A DNA stretch of 64,000 nucleotides, from NCBI GenBank assembly GCA_000381605.1, contig KB906756.1:682001-746000 (forward strand), written 5' to 3'. Under the pieces are notes generated by a model that had not been told where the DNA came from, searched no databases, and saw only the letters and a list, made by a program, of their open reading frames with translations. The DNA is from Acidobacteriaceae bacterium KBS 89 (lineage in GTDB: Bacteria > Acidobacteriota > Terriglobia > Terriglobales > Acidobacteriaceae). Position numbers and translations under genes: made by a program. This document shows, piece after piece, positions 37,039 through 45,806 of the stretch. Within the stretch, counting starts at the first letter, position 1, and every line of letters starts with the position of its first letter.

Positions 37039-37177
37039 CCCTACACACTATCAACTAACACCTTCAGGGAGCATTACAAAAGTCTTACACCACATTTCCG
37101 CCGCCCCTGTTAGCGTCAATATCAGCAACAGAAATATGCATTGGCAAGACAAGGAAAGCACAAAGAAAGCGAAAAAA

Positions 37178-38170
37178 ATGACCCCCGTTACCAGCATCGA
37201 AGAAGCTCCGGTAAAGACCGCACCCAAGCTGGCCACTGTAGTCCCGGCCGTCGCCGAAGTCACCCAGAAGATCAAGCAGGACCTCCGCATGGGCCGTGAG
37301 CACCAGGAAGGTCGTATCAACTGGATCACCTCCATCGCCATGGGTCTCTTCCACGTCGGGGCCATAGCGGCTCTCTTCTTCTTCTCCTGGAAGAACCTGG
37401 CCGTCTTCGCCGTCATGTACTTTTTCGCCATCAACGTCGGCATCGGCATGGCCTACCATCGCCTGCTCACTCACCGCGGCTACAAGACCCCAAAGTGGGT
37501 CGAGTACTTTGTCAGCATGTGCGGCTGCCTCGCCCTTGAGGGTGGGCCCATCTTCTGGGTCGCCACTCACCGCGTCCATCATCAGAACTCCGATCAGGAA
37601 GGCGACCCCCACACTCCGCACGACGGTACCTGGTGGGCCCACGCCGGCTGGATTCTATCCGGCCGCGCTCTCCACTCCGAAACTGCCCTCCTCGGCCGTT
37701 ACGCTCCTGATCTCACCAAAGATCGCGTCCACGTCTGGCTCAGCAAATACCACTGGATTCCTCTGGTCGCGACGGGTCTTATCCAGGTCGCGCTCGGCGC
37801 TGCCCTCGCACCAGCAGGCCACGCTGTCGTCGGCGCAGTTGGCATGGTTCTCTGGGGAACCTTCCTCCGGGTAACGATCGGCCTTCATGCCACCTGGCTC
37901 GTCAACTCCGCAACTCACCTCTGGGGAAAGCGCCGCTTCGAAACCAAAGACGACTCCCGCAACAACTGGTGGGTCGCTCTGCTCACCGGCGGCGAAGGCT
38001 GGCACAACAACCACCACGCTCACCCGGTCAGCGCGCGCCACGGCCTCACCTGGTATGAGTTCGACATCAACTACTATGGCATCTGGTTCCTCAGCAAAAT
38101 CGGCCTCGCAGAAAAAATCCAGATCGCTAAATTCGACCCTGAGAACCCCAAACCTGCGGGCGTGATCTAG
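37178..38170 (+). CDS. Acyl-lipid/acyl-CoA delta-9-type fatty acid desaturase
   Basis: A membrane di-iron desaturase that introduces a double bond into acyl chains to adjust membrane fluidity. The three histidine boxes are clear: AYHRLLTHRGY, THRVHHQNSD and GEGWHNNHHAHP. About four helices surround them. The frame is open far upstream into the opposing gene. I chose ATG 37178 (330 residues) because an AAAGAAAG site lies upstream; ATG 37136 is the alternative. A strong terminator follows. It is divergent from the phosphoesterase gene. Confidence 0.92.
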   Translation: MTPVTSIEEAPVKTAPKLATVVPAVAEVTQKIKQDLRMGREHQEGRINWITSIAMGLFHVGAIAALFFFSWKNLAVFAVMYFFAINVGIGMAYHRLLTHRGYKTPKWVEYFVSMCGCLALEGGPIFWVATHRVHHQNSDQEGDPHTPHDGTWWAHAGWILSGRALHSETALLGRYAPDLTKDRVHVWLSKYHWIPLVATGLIQVALGAALAPAGHAVVGAVGMVLWGTFLRVTIGLHATWLVNSATHLWGKRRFETKDDSRNNWWVALLTGGEGWHNNHHAHPVSARHGLTWYEFDINYYGIWFLSKIGLAEKIQIAKFDPENPKPAGVI

Positions 38171-38192
38171 CCGCATCGCAACAAGCTCCACC

Positions 38193-38227
38193 ATGGCCGC
38201 TCTCTGAAAAGAGAGCGGCCATTTTTT
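38193..38227 (+). terminator. Intrinsic terminator after the desaturase
   Basis: ATGGCCGCTCTC (38193-38204) and GAGAGCGGCCAT (38211-38222) form a perfect 12-bp stem with a 6-base loop, then TTTTTT. A second small hairpin (TTTGGCTT and AAGCCAAA) follows at once. Confidence 0.93.
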
Positions 38228-38347
38228 GGCTTTCAGAAAGCCAAAACTTCCAGACAAGCAACCTATGCCCAAATATCCTCATCTCGCCAAGAGCACCTAC
38301 TTCCAACGGGCCCAGTTCCATCGACTCTTCATCTCGAAAGAGGAAAG

Positions 38348-39061
38348 ATGACACGCACGATCAAATTCTTACTAATTGCGATTTTTGTTTTCGCGACCGC
38401 CCTCGCAATCCCCACATTCGCGCATGCACAACAGGGCTATGGACAAGCCCCGCGAGTTACCTGTTCCTCGAATAACGGAAAGAGAAATTGGTGTGACATC
38501 GGCGGAGCCCGCAATGCCCAGCTGACTCGCCAGATCAGCGGTTCCCCTTGCATCGAGGGGCAAACATGGGGTGTCGACGGCCGCGGCCTCTGGGTCGATA
38601 ACGGCTGTCGCGCAGAATTCGTCATCGGTCGCGGAGGCCAACCCACACAAACCATCAACTGCTCCTCTAACAATGGAAAGAGAAACTGGTGCAACATCGG
38701 AGGAGCCCGAGACGCCCAGCTTATTCGTCAGATCAGTGGTTCCCCTTGCGTTCGGGGCAGTACCTGGGGTATCGATGGTCGCGGCCTGTGGGTCGACAAC
38801 GGCTGCCGAGCCGACTTTGCCGTCGGCGGTGGTGGCGGTGGCGGCGGTGGTTACAGGCCCCCGCCTCCGCCACCACAGATCATCACCTGTTCGTCGAATA
38901 ACGGAAAGAGAAACTGGTGCGACGTCGGCGGCAGCCGCGACATCCGCTTCAACCGCCAGATCAGCGGCTCAGCCTGCATCGAGGGCCAGACCTGGGGCAT
39001 CGACAATCGCGGCATATGGGTCGACCGTGGCTGCCGCGCCGAGTTCCGCGTTCGTTATTAG
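38348..39061 (+). CDS. Secreted DUF3011 triple-repeat protein
   Basis: A 237-residue exported protein with a signal peptide (LLIAIFVFATALAIPTFAHAQ) and three copies of a roughly 60-residue DUF3011 repeat. Each repeat starts CSSNNGKRNWC and contains RQISGS-C, a GxTWGxD motif and WVD-GC. The four Cys per repeat probably form disulfides. Repeats 2 and 3 are joined by a Gly8 and Pro-rich linker. Function is unknown; similar repeats occur in secreted or surface proteins. A GAGGAAAG site precedes the start, and the gene is flanked by two terminators, so it is a single-gene unit. Confidence 0.88.
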   Translation: MTRTIKFLLIAIFVFATALAIPTFAHAQQGYGQAPRVTCSSNNGKRNWCDIGGARNAQLTRQISGSPCIEGQTWGVDGRGLWVDNGCRAEFVIGRGGQPTQTINCSSNNGKRNWCNIGGARDAQLIRQISGSPCVRGSTWGIDGRGLWVDNGCRADFAVGGGGGGGGGYRPPPPPPQIITCSSNNGKRNWCDVGGSRDIRFNRQISGSACIEGQTWGIDNRGIWVDRGCRAEFRVRY

Positions 39062-39072
39062 ACAATTCACCA

Positions 39073-39105
39073 CAGGGGCCACTTCCACCGAAGTGGCCCT
39101 GTTTC
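39073..39105 (+). terminator. Intrinsic terminator after the DUF3011 gene
   Basis: GGCCACTTC (39077-39085) and GAAGTGGCC (39090-39098) form a 9-bp stem with a CACC loop; outer CAG and CTG add further pairs. The tail is TTTCATTT. It lies between convergent genes and may work in both directions. Confidence 0.85.
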
Positions 39106-39117
39106 ATTTAACTAGCC

Positions 39118-39543
39118 TTAGACTGCGGGCGAAAAATCCGTCAGCGTCATGAACGTAACATCGTGCTTCTCCACAAACGGCCCGTTCGCCTCCGACTCTG
39201 CCTTCAGCTTCACCCACTCGGGATCTTTGCTGAACTTCGCCCAGCTCTCCGTCGCCGCCGCACGGCTCTTATGCCTCAACATGTACACCAGCGTCCGGCC
39301 CTTCAGCGGCTCATCGTCCGGAGTCCAGTATCCAACACCATGCATTCCCAGTCGTTCGAAGATCTTCGTCTCCTGCTCGCGAAACCGTTTCAGCAACGGC
39401 TCCAGCTTGCCTTCGTACGTGTGATAAATCCGTAGCTCATACACCACGCCGGTCGCGCTACCCGCAGTCTGCGCCTCAAGCCCACTTGCCGCCGACAGCA
39501 CCATCGCTGCTCCCATTCCCTGCAAAACCTCACGTCGATTCAT
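39118..39543 (-). CDS. NIPSNAP-family exported protein (copy 1)
   Basis: A 141-residue protein with a signal-like N-terminus beginning MNRREVLQGMGAAM, a twin-arginine-style leader, and a NIPSNAP ferredoxin-like domain (VYELRIYH, then RTLVYMLRHKSRAAATESWAKFSKDPEW). The biochemical role of bacterial NIPSNAP proteins is unclear. A near-identical architecture is encoded 105 bases upstream, so the pair arose by tandem duplication. GAGGAGAG precedes the start. Confidence 0.88.
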   Translation of the reverse strand: MNRREVLQGMGAAMVLSAASGLEAQTAGSATGVVYELRIYHTYEGKLEPLLKRFREQETKIFERLGMHGVGYWTPDDEPLKGRTLVYMLRHKSRAAATESWAKFSKDPEWVKLKAESEANGPFVEKHDVTFMTLTDFSPAV

Positions 39544-39647
39544 CGTCTCTCCTCACCTCAAAACATCAAACATCTCCGGTCCGATCCCCCACAACAACAG
39601 ACACACTCCTTCGCAGCAAGCGCGCCGTTCGCTTCGTTTGGCCACGA

Positions 39648-40067
39648 CTAAATCGCCGGAGAAAAATCTGTCAATTTCATATATGTGGAATCCACCTTCT
39701 CCACAAGCTTGCCGTTCGCCTCGGAAGCCGTCGACACCTTGATCCACTCCGGGTCGTCGTGAAAGCTCTTCCAGTTCGCCACCGCTGCCTCGCGGCTCGG
39801 ATGCTTCAAAATGTAAACCAGCGTTCTGCCCTTCATCGGCTCATCCGTCGGCAACCAAAACCCGAGAAGCTTCAACCCATGCTTCTCAAATAACGCATCT
39901 GTATGGTCGCGAAACCGCGCCACCAGCGCATCCAGCTTCCCTTCCATTGCGTGATACACCCTGAGCTCATAAACCACATCCGACTTGGTGCCTTGCGCCT
40001 CAAGCCCACTCGTCGCCGCCAACATCATCGCTGCTCCCATCCCCTGCAAAGCCTCACGTCGATTCAT
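39648..40067 (-). CDS. NIPSNAP-family exported protein (copy 2)
   Basis: A 139-residue paralogue of the next gene: MNRREALQGMGAAM leader, VYELRVYHAMEGKLDAL and RTLVYILKHPSREAAVANWKSFHDDPEW. I chose ATG 40067 because GGAGG lies at ideal distance; a GTG two codons earlier is in frame but too close to that site. The leaders are nearly the same while the mature parts differ at about half of the positions by eye, so the duplication is not recent. Confidence 0.88.
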   Translation of the reverse strand: MNRREALQGMGAAMMLAATSGLEAQGTKSDVVYELRVYHAMEGKLDALVARFRDHTDALFEKHGLKLLGFWLPTDEPMKGRTLVYILKHPSREAAVANWKSFHDDPEWIKVSTASEANGKLVEKVDSTYMKLTDFSPAI

Positions 40068-40103
40068 CGTCACTCCTCCACGCGTTAGTGTTGTTAGGTC
40101 AAA

Positions 40104-40541
40104 TCACTCTACCGTCACGGAAAACGTCACCATCTTCGCGGCCGGAGCACCCTTCTCCCACGGCCTGCGATACTCGAACGACAAACCCTGCTTCCCTGCC
40201 TTCACCGCCTTGAAGCGCCAGATCTCCACGCCGCCCACTCCCGCCTTGCCACCTGTCGAGTGCTCCTGATAAACCGCTCTACCCTGTCTCGCCAAAACGG
40301 GGTTGGCCACGGGCGCGTTGATCCAGCTGTAGCCCGTCGTGTGGTTAGCCTCCAGCCGCACTTCAAGCAGAGCGCCCACCTTCAAACTCACCTCTCCGCC
40401 CGTCTGGTCCGTAACAACAGTGACTCCCGGCGTCGCCGGCACATGCTCCGCAACTCCCGCCTGCGCACCAGCGACCCCACGCGCCACCGCCAACAGCGCC
40501 GTCACCACCAGACACCGCACCACCAACTCCCACCGCCTCAT
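40104..40541 (-). CDS. Chagasin-like cysteine protease inhibitor (I42 family), exported
   Basis: A 145-residue protein with a signal peptide (LVVRCLVVTALLAVARGVAGAQA) and an immunoglobulin-like I42 domain. The three inhibitor loops are recognisable: NHTTGYSW (the NPTTGY loop), VGGVEIWRFKAV (GxxG loop) and YRRPWEKG (RPW loop). Such proteins inhibit papain-like cysteine proteases. The Pro of the first loop is replaced by His. I chose ATG 40541, which has GGAGTGG in front; the frame extends to 40568. Confidence 0.85.
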   Translation of the reverse strand: MRRWELVVRCLVVTALLAVARGVAGAQAGVAEHVPATPGVTVVTDQTGGEVSLKVGALLEVRLEANHTTGYSWINAPVANPVLARQGRAVYQEHSTGGKAGVGGVEIWRFKAVKAGKQGLSFEYRRPWEKGAPAAKMVTFSVTVE

Positions 40542-40589
40542 AGGCCACTCCGCATCAGCGAAAATCATAACCCACCGGAAACGCTCGCA

Positions 40590-42251
40590 TCAGGTTCCAG
40601 GCTGTCTGTAGTGCGCGCCAGCCGCAAACACCCGCTCCGCTCCTCTCGGGTCTTTCTCCACACGCGAGTCCGTATCGCCCGTCTTCGAGTCAAAGATCAT
40701 CGTATTTCTTTCCTTCAGGTCGTAGTTCGGCCAGTGCGGTATTGCTTTGCAATTCGGATTGCCGCTGCGTGCGAATTCAATCAGCATCTCCGACATCTGC
40801 GTCGCCAGCGGTTGCGCCGCAGCCTGTTCCTCCGCGCTCGCCCCGCACATTCCCGGCGCCAGCGCCACATTGTCGAACAGAAACGGCAGGTCGATCGTAT
40901 GCAGCGACCAGTTCCCCGGAAACGGCACTTTCCAGTCGATCCGGTACACCCATGTATGCGGCTGGCTCCGAGGATCCGCAGCACGCCGGTCCGCCTCAAT
41001 CACCTGTCCAGGCCACGCGCGGAACGCCACCGCCGCAGCCACCACCACATGCGCCGCATCCTTCTCCGGATAGATCTCCCGATACCGCCGTACAATCTCC
41101 TCCGGCGTATACGACCCCAGATACTGTCCGACATTTGTCCGCAGCGCCTCCGGAGCCTGCTCCCACGTCAACACTCCAGTCTTCCCCGCCGCCGCGGTCA
41201 CCGTCTCGTCATGCGTATTCGCCAGAATCATCGGCACACCGGCCGAGATCCCCGGAGCATCAGGATCAAACGGATCGCGCGGCAACACTCCTCCATCCCT
41301 CACCGGCAGCCACGCCGAACTCACACGCGCCGCCTCCTGAATCTTCTCCATCGGCAAGGTCTTCAGCGCATCTAGCTGGTCGTACTTCACCCCCAGCTTG
41401 TCCAAAACGTCCTTGGTCACCTCATTCGCAACCACCGTGGGCTTCGCGGTCACCTGCTGCCCACTCATCGTCATCACACGATGAAACAGCCCCTTGGCCG
41501 CAGGCATTGCCATCAACGTCGCGCACTTCGCGCCTCCACCCGACTGCCCATAGATCAGCACTCGCGAAGCATCTCCGCCAAACTCTGCAATATTCTGCTG
41601 CACCCACTTCAGCGCCAGAATAATATCCAGCATCCCCGCATTGCCCGAATCCGCATACTCCTTCCCGCCAAGCTCTCCCAGATACATATACCCAAACGCA
41701 TTCAACCGATGATTCACCGTCACCACCACAACATCCCCGCGATGACACAGACGATTCCCGTCATACAGATCGCAGTTCACCGTCCCGTTGTTGTAAGCCC
41801 CGCCGTGAATATAAAAAAGCACCGGCCGCTTCTTCCCATCCCGCAGCCCCGGAGTCCACACATTCACATGCAGGCAATCCTCACTCTGCTCTCCCTTGTC
41901 CGGAGGAAGATGAAACTCCACCCGCACCTGCTCGCCGCCTGCAGCCCCACCTCTGCCGGTCCGCTCGCCAACCATCTGCGGCGCTCGTGTCGACCACTCC
42001 ACGCACTCTTTCACCCCGCTCCACGCCGCCACCGGCAGCGGTGCCTTGAACCGCGTCTTCCGCGTATCCTCACCATACGGAATGCCCTTAAAAACATTGA
42101 TCCCGTTCTCTACTCTTCCGCTGACCTTGCCTGCCGCCGTTGTCGCTACTGGAGCGTCCTCGCCATAAGCAAACCGCTCAGCCCGCAACATCATCGAAGC
42201 CGCCGCTATCCCCGAATAACGCAACACAGTCCGGCGATCGAACTCCCTCAT
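40590..42251 (-). CDS. Type-B carboxylesterase, exported
   Basis: A 553-residue alpha/beta hydrolase of the carboxylesterase type B (p-nitrobenzyl esterase) family. The leader MREFDRRTVLRYSGIAAASM looks like a twin-arginine signal. The catalytic Ser is in IYGQSGGGAKC, where most members have GESAGG. The oxyanion region is FYIHGGAYNNGT, and the amino-terminal family motif NVFKGIPYGE is present. The substrate is unknown. It stands 48 bases upstream of the inhibitor gene in the same direction. Confidence 0.9.
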   Translation of the reverse strand: MREFDRRTVLRYSGIAAASMMLRAERFAYGEDAPVATTAAGKVSGRVENGINVFKGIPYGEDTRKTRFKAPLPVAAWSGVKECVEWSTRAPQMVGERTGRGGAAGGEQVRVEFHLPPDKGEQSEDCLHVNVWTPGLRDGKKRPVLFYIHGGAYNNGTVNCDLYDGNRLCHRGDVVVVTVNHRLNAFGYMYLGELGGKEYADSGNAGMLDIILALKWVQQNIAEFGGDASRVLIYGQSGGGAKCATLMAMPAAKGLFHRVMTMSGQQVTAKPTVVANEVTKDVLDKLGVKYDQLDALKTLPMEKIQEAARVSSAWLPVRDGGVLPRDPFDPDAPGISAGVPMILANTHDETVTAAAGKTGVLTWEQAPEALRTNVGQYLGSYTPEEIVRRYREIYPEKDAAHVVVAAAVAFRAWPGQVIEADRRAADPRSQPHTWVYRIDWKVPFPGNWSLHTIDLPFLFDNVALAPGMCGASAEEQAAAQPLATQMSEMLIEFARSGNPNCKAIPHWPNYDLKERNTMIFDSKTGDTDSRVEKDPRGAERVFAAGAHYRQPGT

Positions 42252-42395
42252 CTCAACCCCTCAAATCAAGTTGTCCGACCACTTCATCGGCATCCGATCA
42301 TACCGCACCCGCACTCTCGAAATCGCCGGCGGCCACCTTGCGCTTCGATCCGTGAGCAGCCACAAGCAACCAGCCGCAGTCCAGAGTGGCCTCGC

Positions 42396-43196
42396 CTAAA
42401 TCGTCTTCCCCTGAACCATCTTCCACCGATACACTCTTGTCTCGTCACGCGGATCGGCCACCGGGTCGGAGATCCTGTCCTCCTCCGACAGTTCGCACAC
42501 CCCGCCCCACACCATCTCGAAATCGTTCTCCAGCGACGTAGCCTGCTCCGGCTTTTGATACACAATCTCCAGTTCGTCCCCCCTGTCGCCAAACCGTCTC
42601 CGCATCGCCTCAACGACGGCCAGCATCACCGGCTCCGCAAACGGGTTGTACATGTACCCTAAGCAGGGTCCGGACGGCCACTCTACCTCGGTCGCATCCT
42701 TGCACTCGATGCGAATCGGCGACTTGGCCTTCCCCGCCGCAGTCCATATCTCTGCGTTCGCCCTCGCGATCTCCGCCAGTCCAGCGTTCAGCTCCACGCC
42801 AACCACCTCGCGAAATCCCACCTCAGACGCTAGCAGCACCGCCCGGCCCTTTCCGCAACCCAGATCGAGAAACGTATAGTCCTCGATCCGGTAACGTAGT
42901 CCTGTCCCCTGCCAGCGCGAGATCGCACCCCTGAACCCCGACGGCGGCACACCCGCGTAGCCGGCAATAAAAAGATCATTGCGATGCCCAACCCCCAGCT
43001 CCGACCCCGGAATCAGGCCACCCGTATCGGTTCCGTGCTTCACATCAAACGGATGCACCGGCACGCTCTGTCTTCTGAACCTTCTCCCCAGGCTCATCAA
43101 CGCTGATCGCATGGTTCCCGCAACACCTCGGTGCGCAAGCGACCACCTCACCCGTTTCACAAGATGCGTCATGCGCCGCCCCATCTCCAACGTCAC
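42396..43196 (-). CDS. Class I SAM-dependent methyltransferase
   Basis: A 266-residue protein with a Rossmann-type methyltransferase domain. Motif I is FLDLGCGKGRAVLLAS, the acidic end of strand 2 is in VVGVELN, and GYMYNPFAEP is the probable motif IV. The Asn-Pro pair suggests an N-methyltransferase, although the substrate cannot be named. The N-terminal 60 residues are basic. A second Met (MTHLVKR, base 43172) is an alternative start. It is divergent from the histidine kinase gene. Confidence 0.82.
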   Translation of the reverse strand: MTLEMGRRMTHLVKRVRWSLAHRGVAGTMRSALMSLGRRFRRQSVPVHPFDVKHGTDTGGLIPGSELGVGHRNDLFIAGYAGVPPSGFRGAISRWQGTGLRYRIEDYTFLDLGCGKGRAVLLASEVGFREVVGVELNAGLAEIARANAEIWTAAGKAKSPIRIECKDATEVEWPSGPCLGYMYNPFAEPVMLAVVEAMRRRFGDRGDELEIVYQKPEQATSLENDFEMVWGGVCELSEEDRISDPVADPRDETRVYRWKMVQGKTI

Positions 43197-43257
43197 ACTC
43201 CCGTGTGATCGCGAGATTTATTCAACCTGCTCCACCAGATATACACTCTTGACCAGC

Positions 43258-44184
43258 ATGAACATCACCCGTCGCCGCGGAGCCATCGCCTTCTTCATTA
43301 CCCTCGGCGTTCTGCTTACTGGCCTTACCATCACCCTCAACATCGCCTGGATCGTCCAAAGTAAAGAGCACGTCGTCGTCCTCGTCGTCGGCATTATCCT
43401 GTTCGCGGCGCTGGTCGTCGGCGGAGTTCTCAACACCGTATTCCTCATCCGCGAGATTCGCCGCAACGAGCGCCAGGACTCCTTCCTCAACGCCGTCACC
43501 CACGAGCTAAAGACCCCCATCGCCAGCATCCGCCTCTACCTCGAAACCCTTCAGCGCCGCCCCATCGACGAGCCGCAGCGCCAGGAGTTCTACAAGATCA
43601 TGCTCTCCGACTCGGACCGTCTCCTCGCCACCGTCGAGCAGGTCCTCAAGGCCGGACAACTAGGCCAGCGCCATCGTCTGCAGAACCGCACCCTCATCAA
43701 CCTCGGTTCGCTTGTCGAAGACTGCATCGCCATCACGCTCCAGCGCCACCATCTTCCCCCTGAAAGCATCATCCTCGACCCCATCCCTGGCGCTGTTCGC
43801 CTCCACACCTTTGGCATCGCCGAAGACCTCCGCACCGCGGTCATCAACGTTCTCGACAACGCCGTCAAATACTCCCCCGAAGGCGTTCATATCCGCTGCT
43901 CCCTGGCCATCTCCAATTACACCTGGGTCGCCCTGACCATCACCGACACCGGCGTCGGACTTCCCCCCAACCAGTTCAAACGCATCTTCACCCGCTTCTA
44001 TCGCGTCCCCGGCCGCGCTACCGCGAAGTTCAAGGGCACAGGCCTCGGCCTGTTTTTAGTCCGCAACATCGTCCGCCAGCACGGCGGCGACGCCACCGCC
44101 GCCAGTCCCGGCCCCAACCTCGGCACCACCATCACCATCACCCTTCCCCTCGCCAACCCCACCGAGACATCGCCGATTCCGTAA
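43258..44184 (+). CDS. Sensor histidine kinase
   Basis: A 308-residue membrane kinase. Two helices (about 9-31 and 39-62) flank a very short periplasmic loop, so it probably senses membrane state or a partner protein. The phospho-acceptor His is in FLNAVTHELKTPIASIRLY. The ATPase domain has INVLDNAVKYSPEG (N box), DTGVGLPP (G1) and GTGLGLFLV (G2). The upstream open frame is long, but ATG 43258 begins directly before the first helix. The likely partner regulator is encoded two genes downstream, after marC. Confidence 0.92.
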   Translation: MNITRRRGAIAFFITLGVLLTGLTITLNIAWIVQSKEHVVVLVVGIILFAALVVGGVLNTVFLIREIRRNERQDSFLNAVTHELKTPIASIRLYLETLQRRPIDEPQRQEFYKIMLSDSDRLLATVEQVLKAGQLGQRHRLQNRTLINLGSLVEDCIAITLQRHHLPPESIILDPIPGAVRLHTFGIAEDLRTAVINVLDNAVKYSPEGVHIRCSLAISNYTWVALTITDTGVGLPPNQFKRIFTRFYRVPGRATAKFKGTGLGLFLVRNIVRQHGGDATAASPGPNLGTTITITLPLANPTETSPIP

Positions 44185-44285
44185 AACGGCAAATCGAATC
44201 TCATCACATCGCATGGTCAACGCCGCCTCCCGACGTACAATCACCTCTAACATCGCAGCTAACTCAAAAGCCTCCTCGTGAACCC

Positions 44286-44969
44286 ATGTTCCTTATCTGG
44301 AAATACTTCGCTCTGGGCTTCAGCGCACTTCTTCCGCTCATCAATCCCCTCGGCTCCGCGCTCATCTTTCTGGGCCTCGTCGGACACGCCCCCATTGACG
44401 CATATCGATCCCTTGCTGGCAAAATCGCCCTTAATACCGTCATCTTCCTGGCAGTCATCGAAGTCGTCGGCTCCTCGCTCCTTGCCTTCTTCGGAATCTC
44501 TTTGCCCATCATGCAGGTCTCAGGCGGAATCGTCATCGCCATGATCGGCTGGTCCCTCTTGAACCAGAAAGACAGCGGCCCTAACCCCGAGAAAACTGCG
44601 GTTGCGGCTGTCCCAGCTATAACCAAGGCTCAGATCGCCGACCTGCAGGACAAGGCCTTCTACCCTTTCACCTTTCCCATCACCGCCGGCCCCGGCTGCA
44701 TCGTCGTCATGCTCACATTGAGCGTCCACGCCACCCAACCCACCGTCAGCAAGACTGTTCTCGCGCACGTTGGCCTGTTCAGCGCCGCGATCGCACTCAG
44801 CGCCAGCATCTATCTCTGCTATGCCTACGCTCCACGAATTACTCGCGCCGTCTCTCCGTCAACCGTCCACGGAATCCTGCGCGTCATCGCCTTCATCTTG
44901 TTGTGTATCGGCGTCCAGATCGCATGGAACGGCCTCAGTGACCTTCTCAAACCCCTACTGCAGCACTGA
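44286..44969 (+). CDS. MarC-family membrane protein
   Basis: A 227-residue protein with six helices. The family signature NPLGSALIFLGLV in helix 1-2 and PFTFPITAGPGCIVVMLTLS in the second half are plain. The function of MarC/UPF0056 proteins is not established; the old link with multiple antibiotic resistance has been withdrawn. Its place between a kinase and a response regulator suggests shared regulation. Confidence 0.92.
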   Translation: MFLIWKYFALGFSALLPLINPLGSALIFLGLVGHAPIDAYRSLAGKIALNTVIFLAVIEVVGSSLLAFFGISLPIMQVSGGIVIAMIGWSLLNQKDSGPNPEKTAVAAVPAITKAQIADLQDKAFYPFTFPITAGPGCIVVMLTLSVHATQPTVSKTVLAHVGLFSAAIALSASIYLCYAYAPRITRAVSPSTVHGILRVIAFILLCIGVQIAWNGLSDLLKPLLQH

Positions 44970-45026
44970 AATTATAAGTAACCATTAACGTCACAAATAG
45001 CATTGACGAGAAACATCGGAAATCCC

Positions 45027-45770
45027 ATGACTGAACCCATCGCCCCGCTTATCGTCCTCGTCGAAGACGAAGAACACCTCGCCCAGGGACTCCTCTTCAA
45101 CCTCAGCGCCGAAGGCTACCGCACCCATCATGAAGCCGACGGCGACGCCGCCCTCAGCTACCTTCTCTCAGGCAGGGAAAAACCCTCAGCCATCATCCTC
45201 GATTGCATGCTGCCCGGTGCCGACGGCTTCACCATCGTGCGCGCTCTCCGCGAAGCCCAGCACTACACGCCAGTCCTTATGCTCACCGCACGCTCCCGGC
45301 CCGACGAGGTTCTCGAAGGCATCGAAGCCGGCGCCGACGACTACCTTGCCAAGCCCTTCGACCTCAGCATTCTCCTCGTCCGCCTGAAATCTCTTCTTCG
45401 CCGCACCGCCTGGCAGACCGCCGCAACACCCGAGACCGCCCCACCAGACCTCACCGATCAAACCGACGAGTACGCCTTCAACCACCGCACCATCCGCTTC
45501 GACACCCTGGAACTGGTAGCCCCCAACCGCACCACCCATCTCACCCTCATGGAGGCCGACCTCCTCCGCTACCTCACCGAACGCGAAGGCCAGATCGTCT
45601 CCCGCAAACAGATCCTCGAAGAGGTGTGGCGAGTCCACGAGGACACCGACACGCGCGCCATCGACAACTTCATCGTCCGCCTCCGCCGCTACATCGAAGA
45701 CGACCCGTCCGACCCCCAACACCTTGTAACCGTACGCGGAATTGGCTACCGCTTCCTGGCGGAACCTTAG
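45027..45770 (+). CDS. OmpR/PhoB-family response regulator
   Basis: A 247-residue two-domain regulator. The receiver (about 7-120) has the acidic pair in LVEDEEHL, the phospho-Asp in AIILDCMLPGADGF, and the Lys in LAKPFD. The DNA-binding winged helix (about 150-245) has TLMEADLLRYL, RKQILEEVW and NFIVRLRRYIEDDP. I use ATG 45027; an upstream TTG is in frame. It is probably the partner of the kinase at 43258. The terminal VTVRGIGYRF is typical. Confidence 0.93.
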   Translation: MTEPIAPLIVLVEDEEHLAQGLLFNLSAEGYRTHHEADGDAALSYLLSGREKPSAIILDCMLPGADGFTIVRALREAQHYTPVLMLTARSRPDEVLEGIEAGADDYLAKPFDLSILLVRLKSLLRRTAWQTAATPETAPPDLTDQTDEYAFNHRTIRFDTLELVAPNRTTHLTLMEADLLRYLTEREGQIVSRKQILEEVWRVHEDTDTRAIDNFIVRLRRYIEDDPSDPQHLVTVRGIGYRFLAEP

Positions 45771-45806
45771 ACCGAGCCCTAGCCTGCGCCCCAGACTCCG
45801 CCGACC

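Noticed and set aside
36809..37177. N-terminal extension of the desaturase frame
   Set aside because: It overlaps the start of the divergent phosphoesterase gene and encodes no helix or motif; starts at 37136 or 37178 are more reasonable.
41481..42662. 393-codon plus-strand frame antisense to the carboxylesterase
   Set aside because: The product is His/Pro/Arg-rich with no order. The opposite strand encodes a clear type-B carboxylesterase.
42979..43257. N-terminal extension of the histidine kinase frame
   Set aside because: It lies antisense to the methyltransferase gene and is unlike a sensor domain; the kinase starts naturally at 43258.
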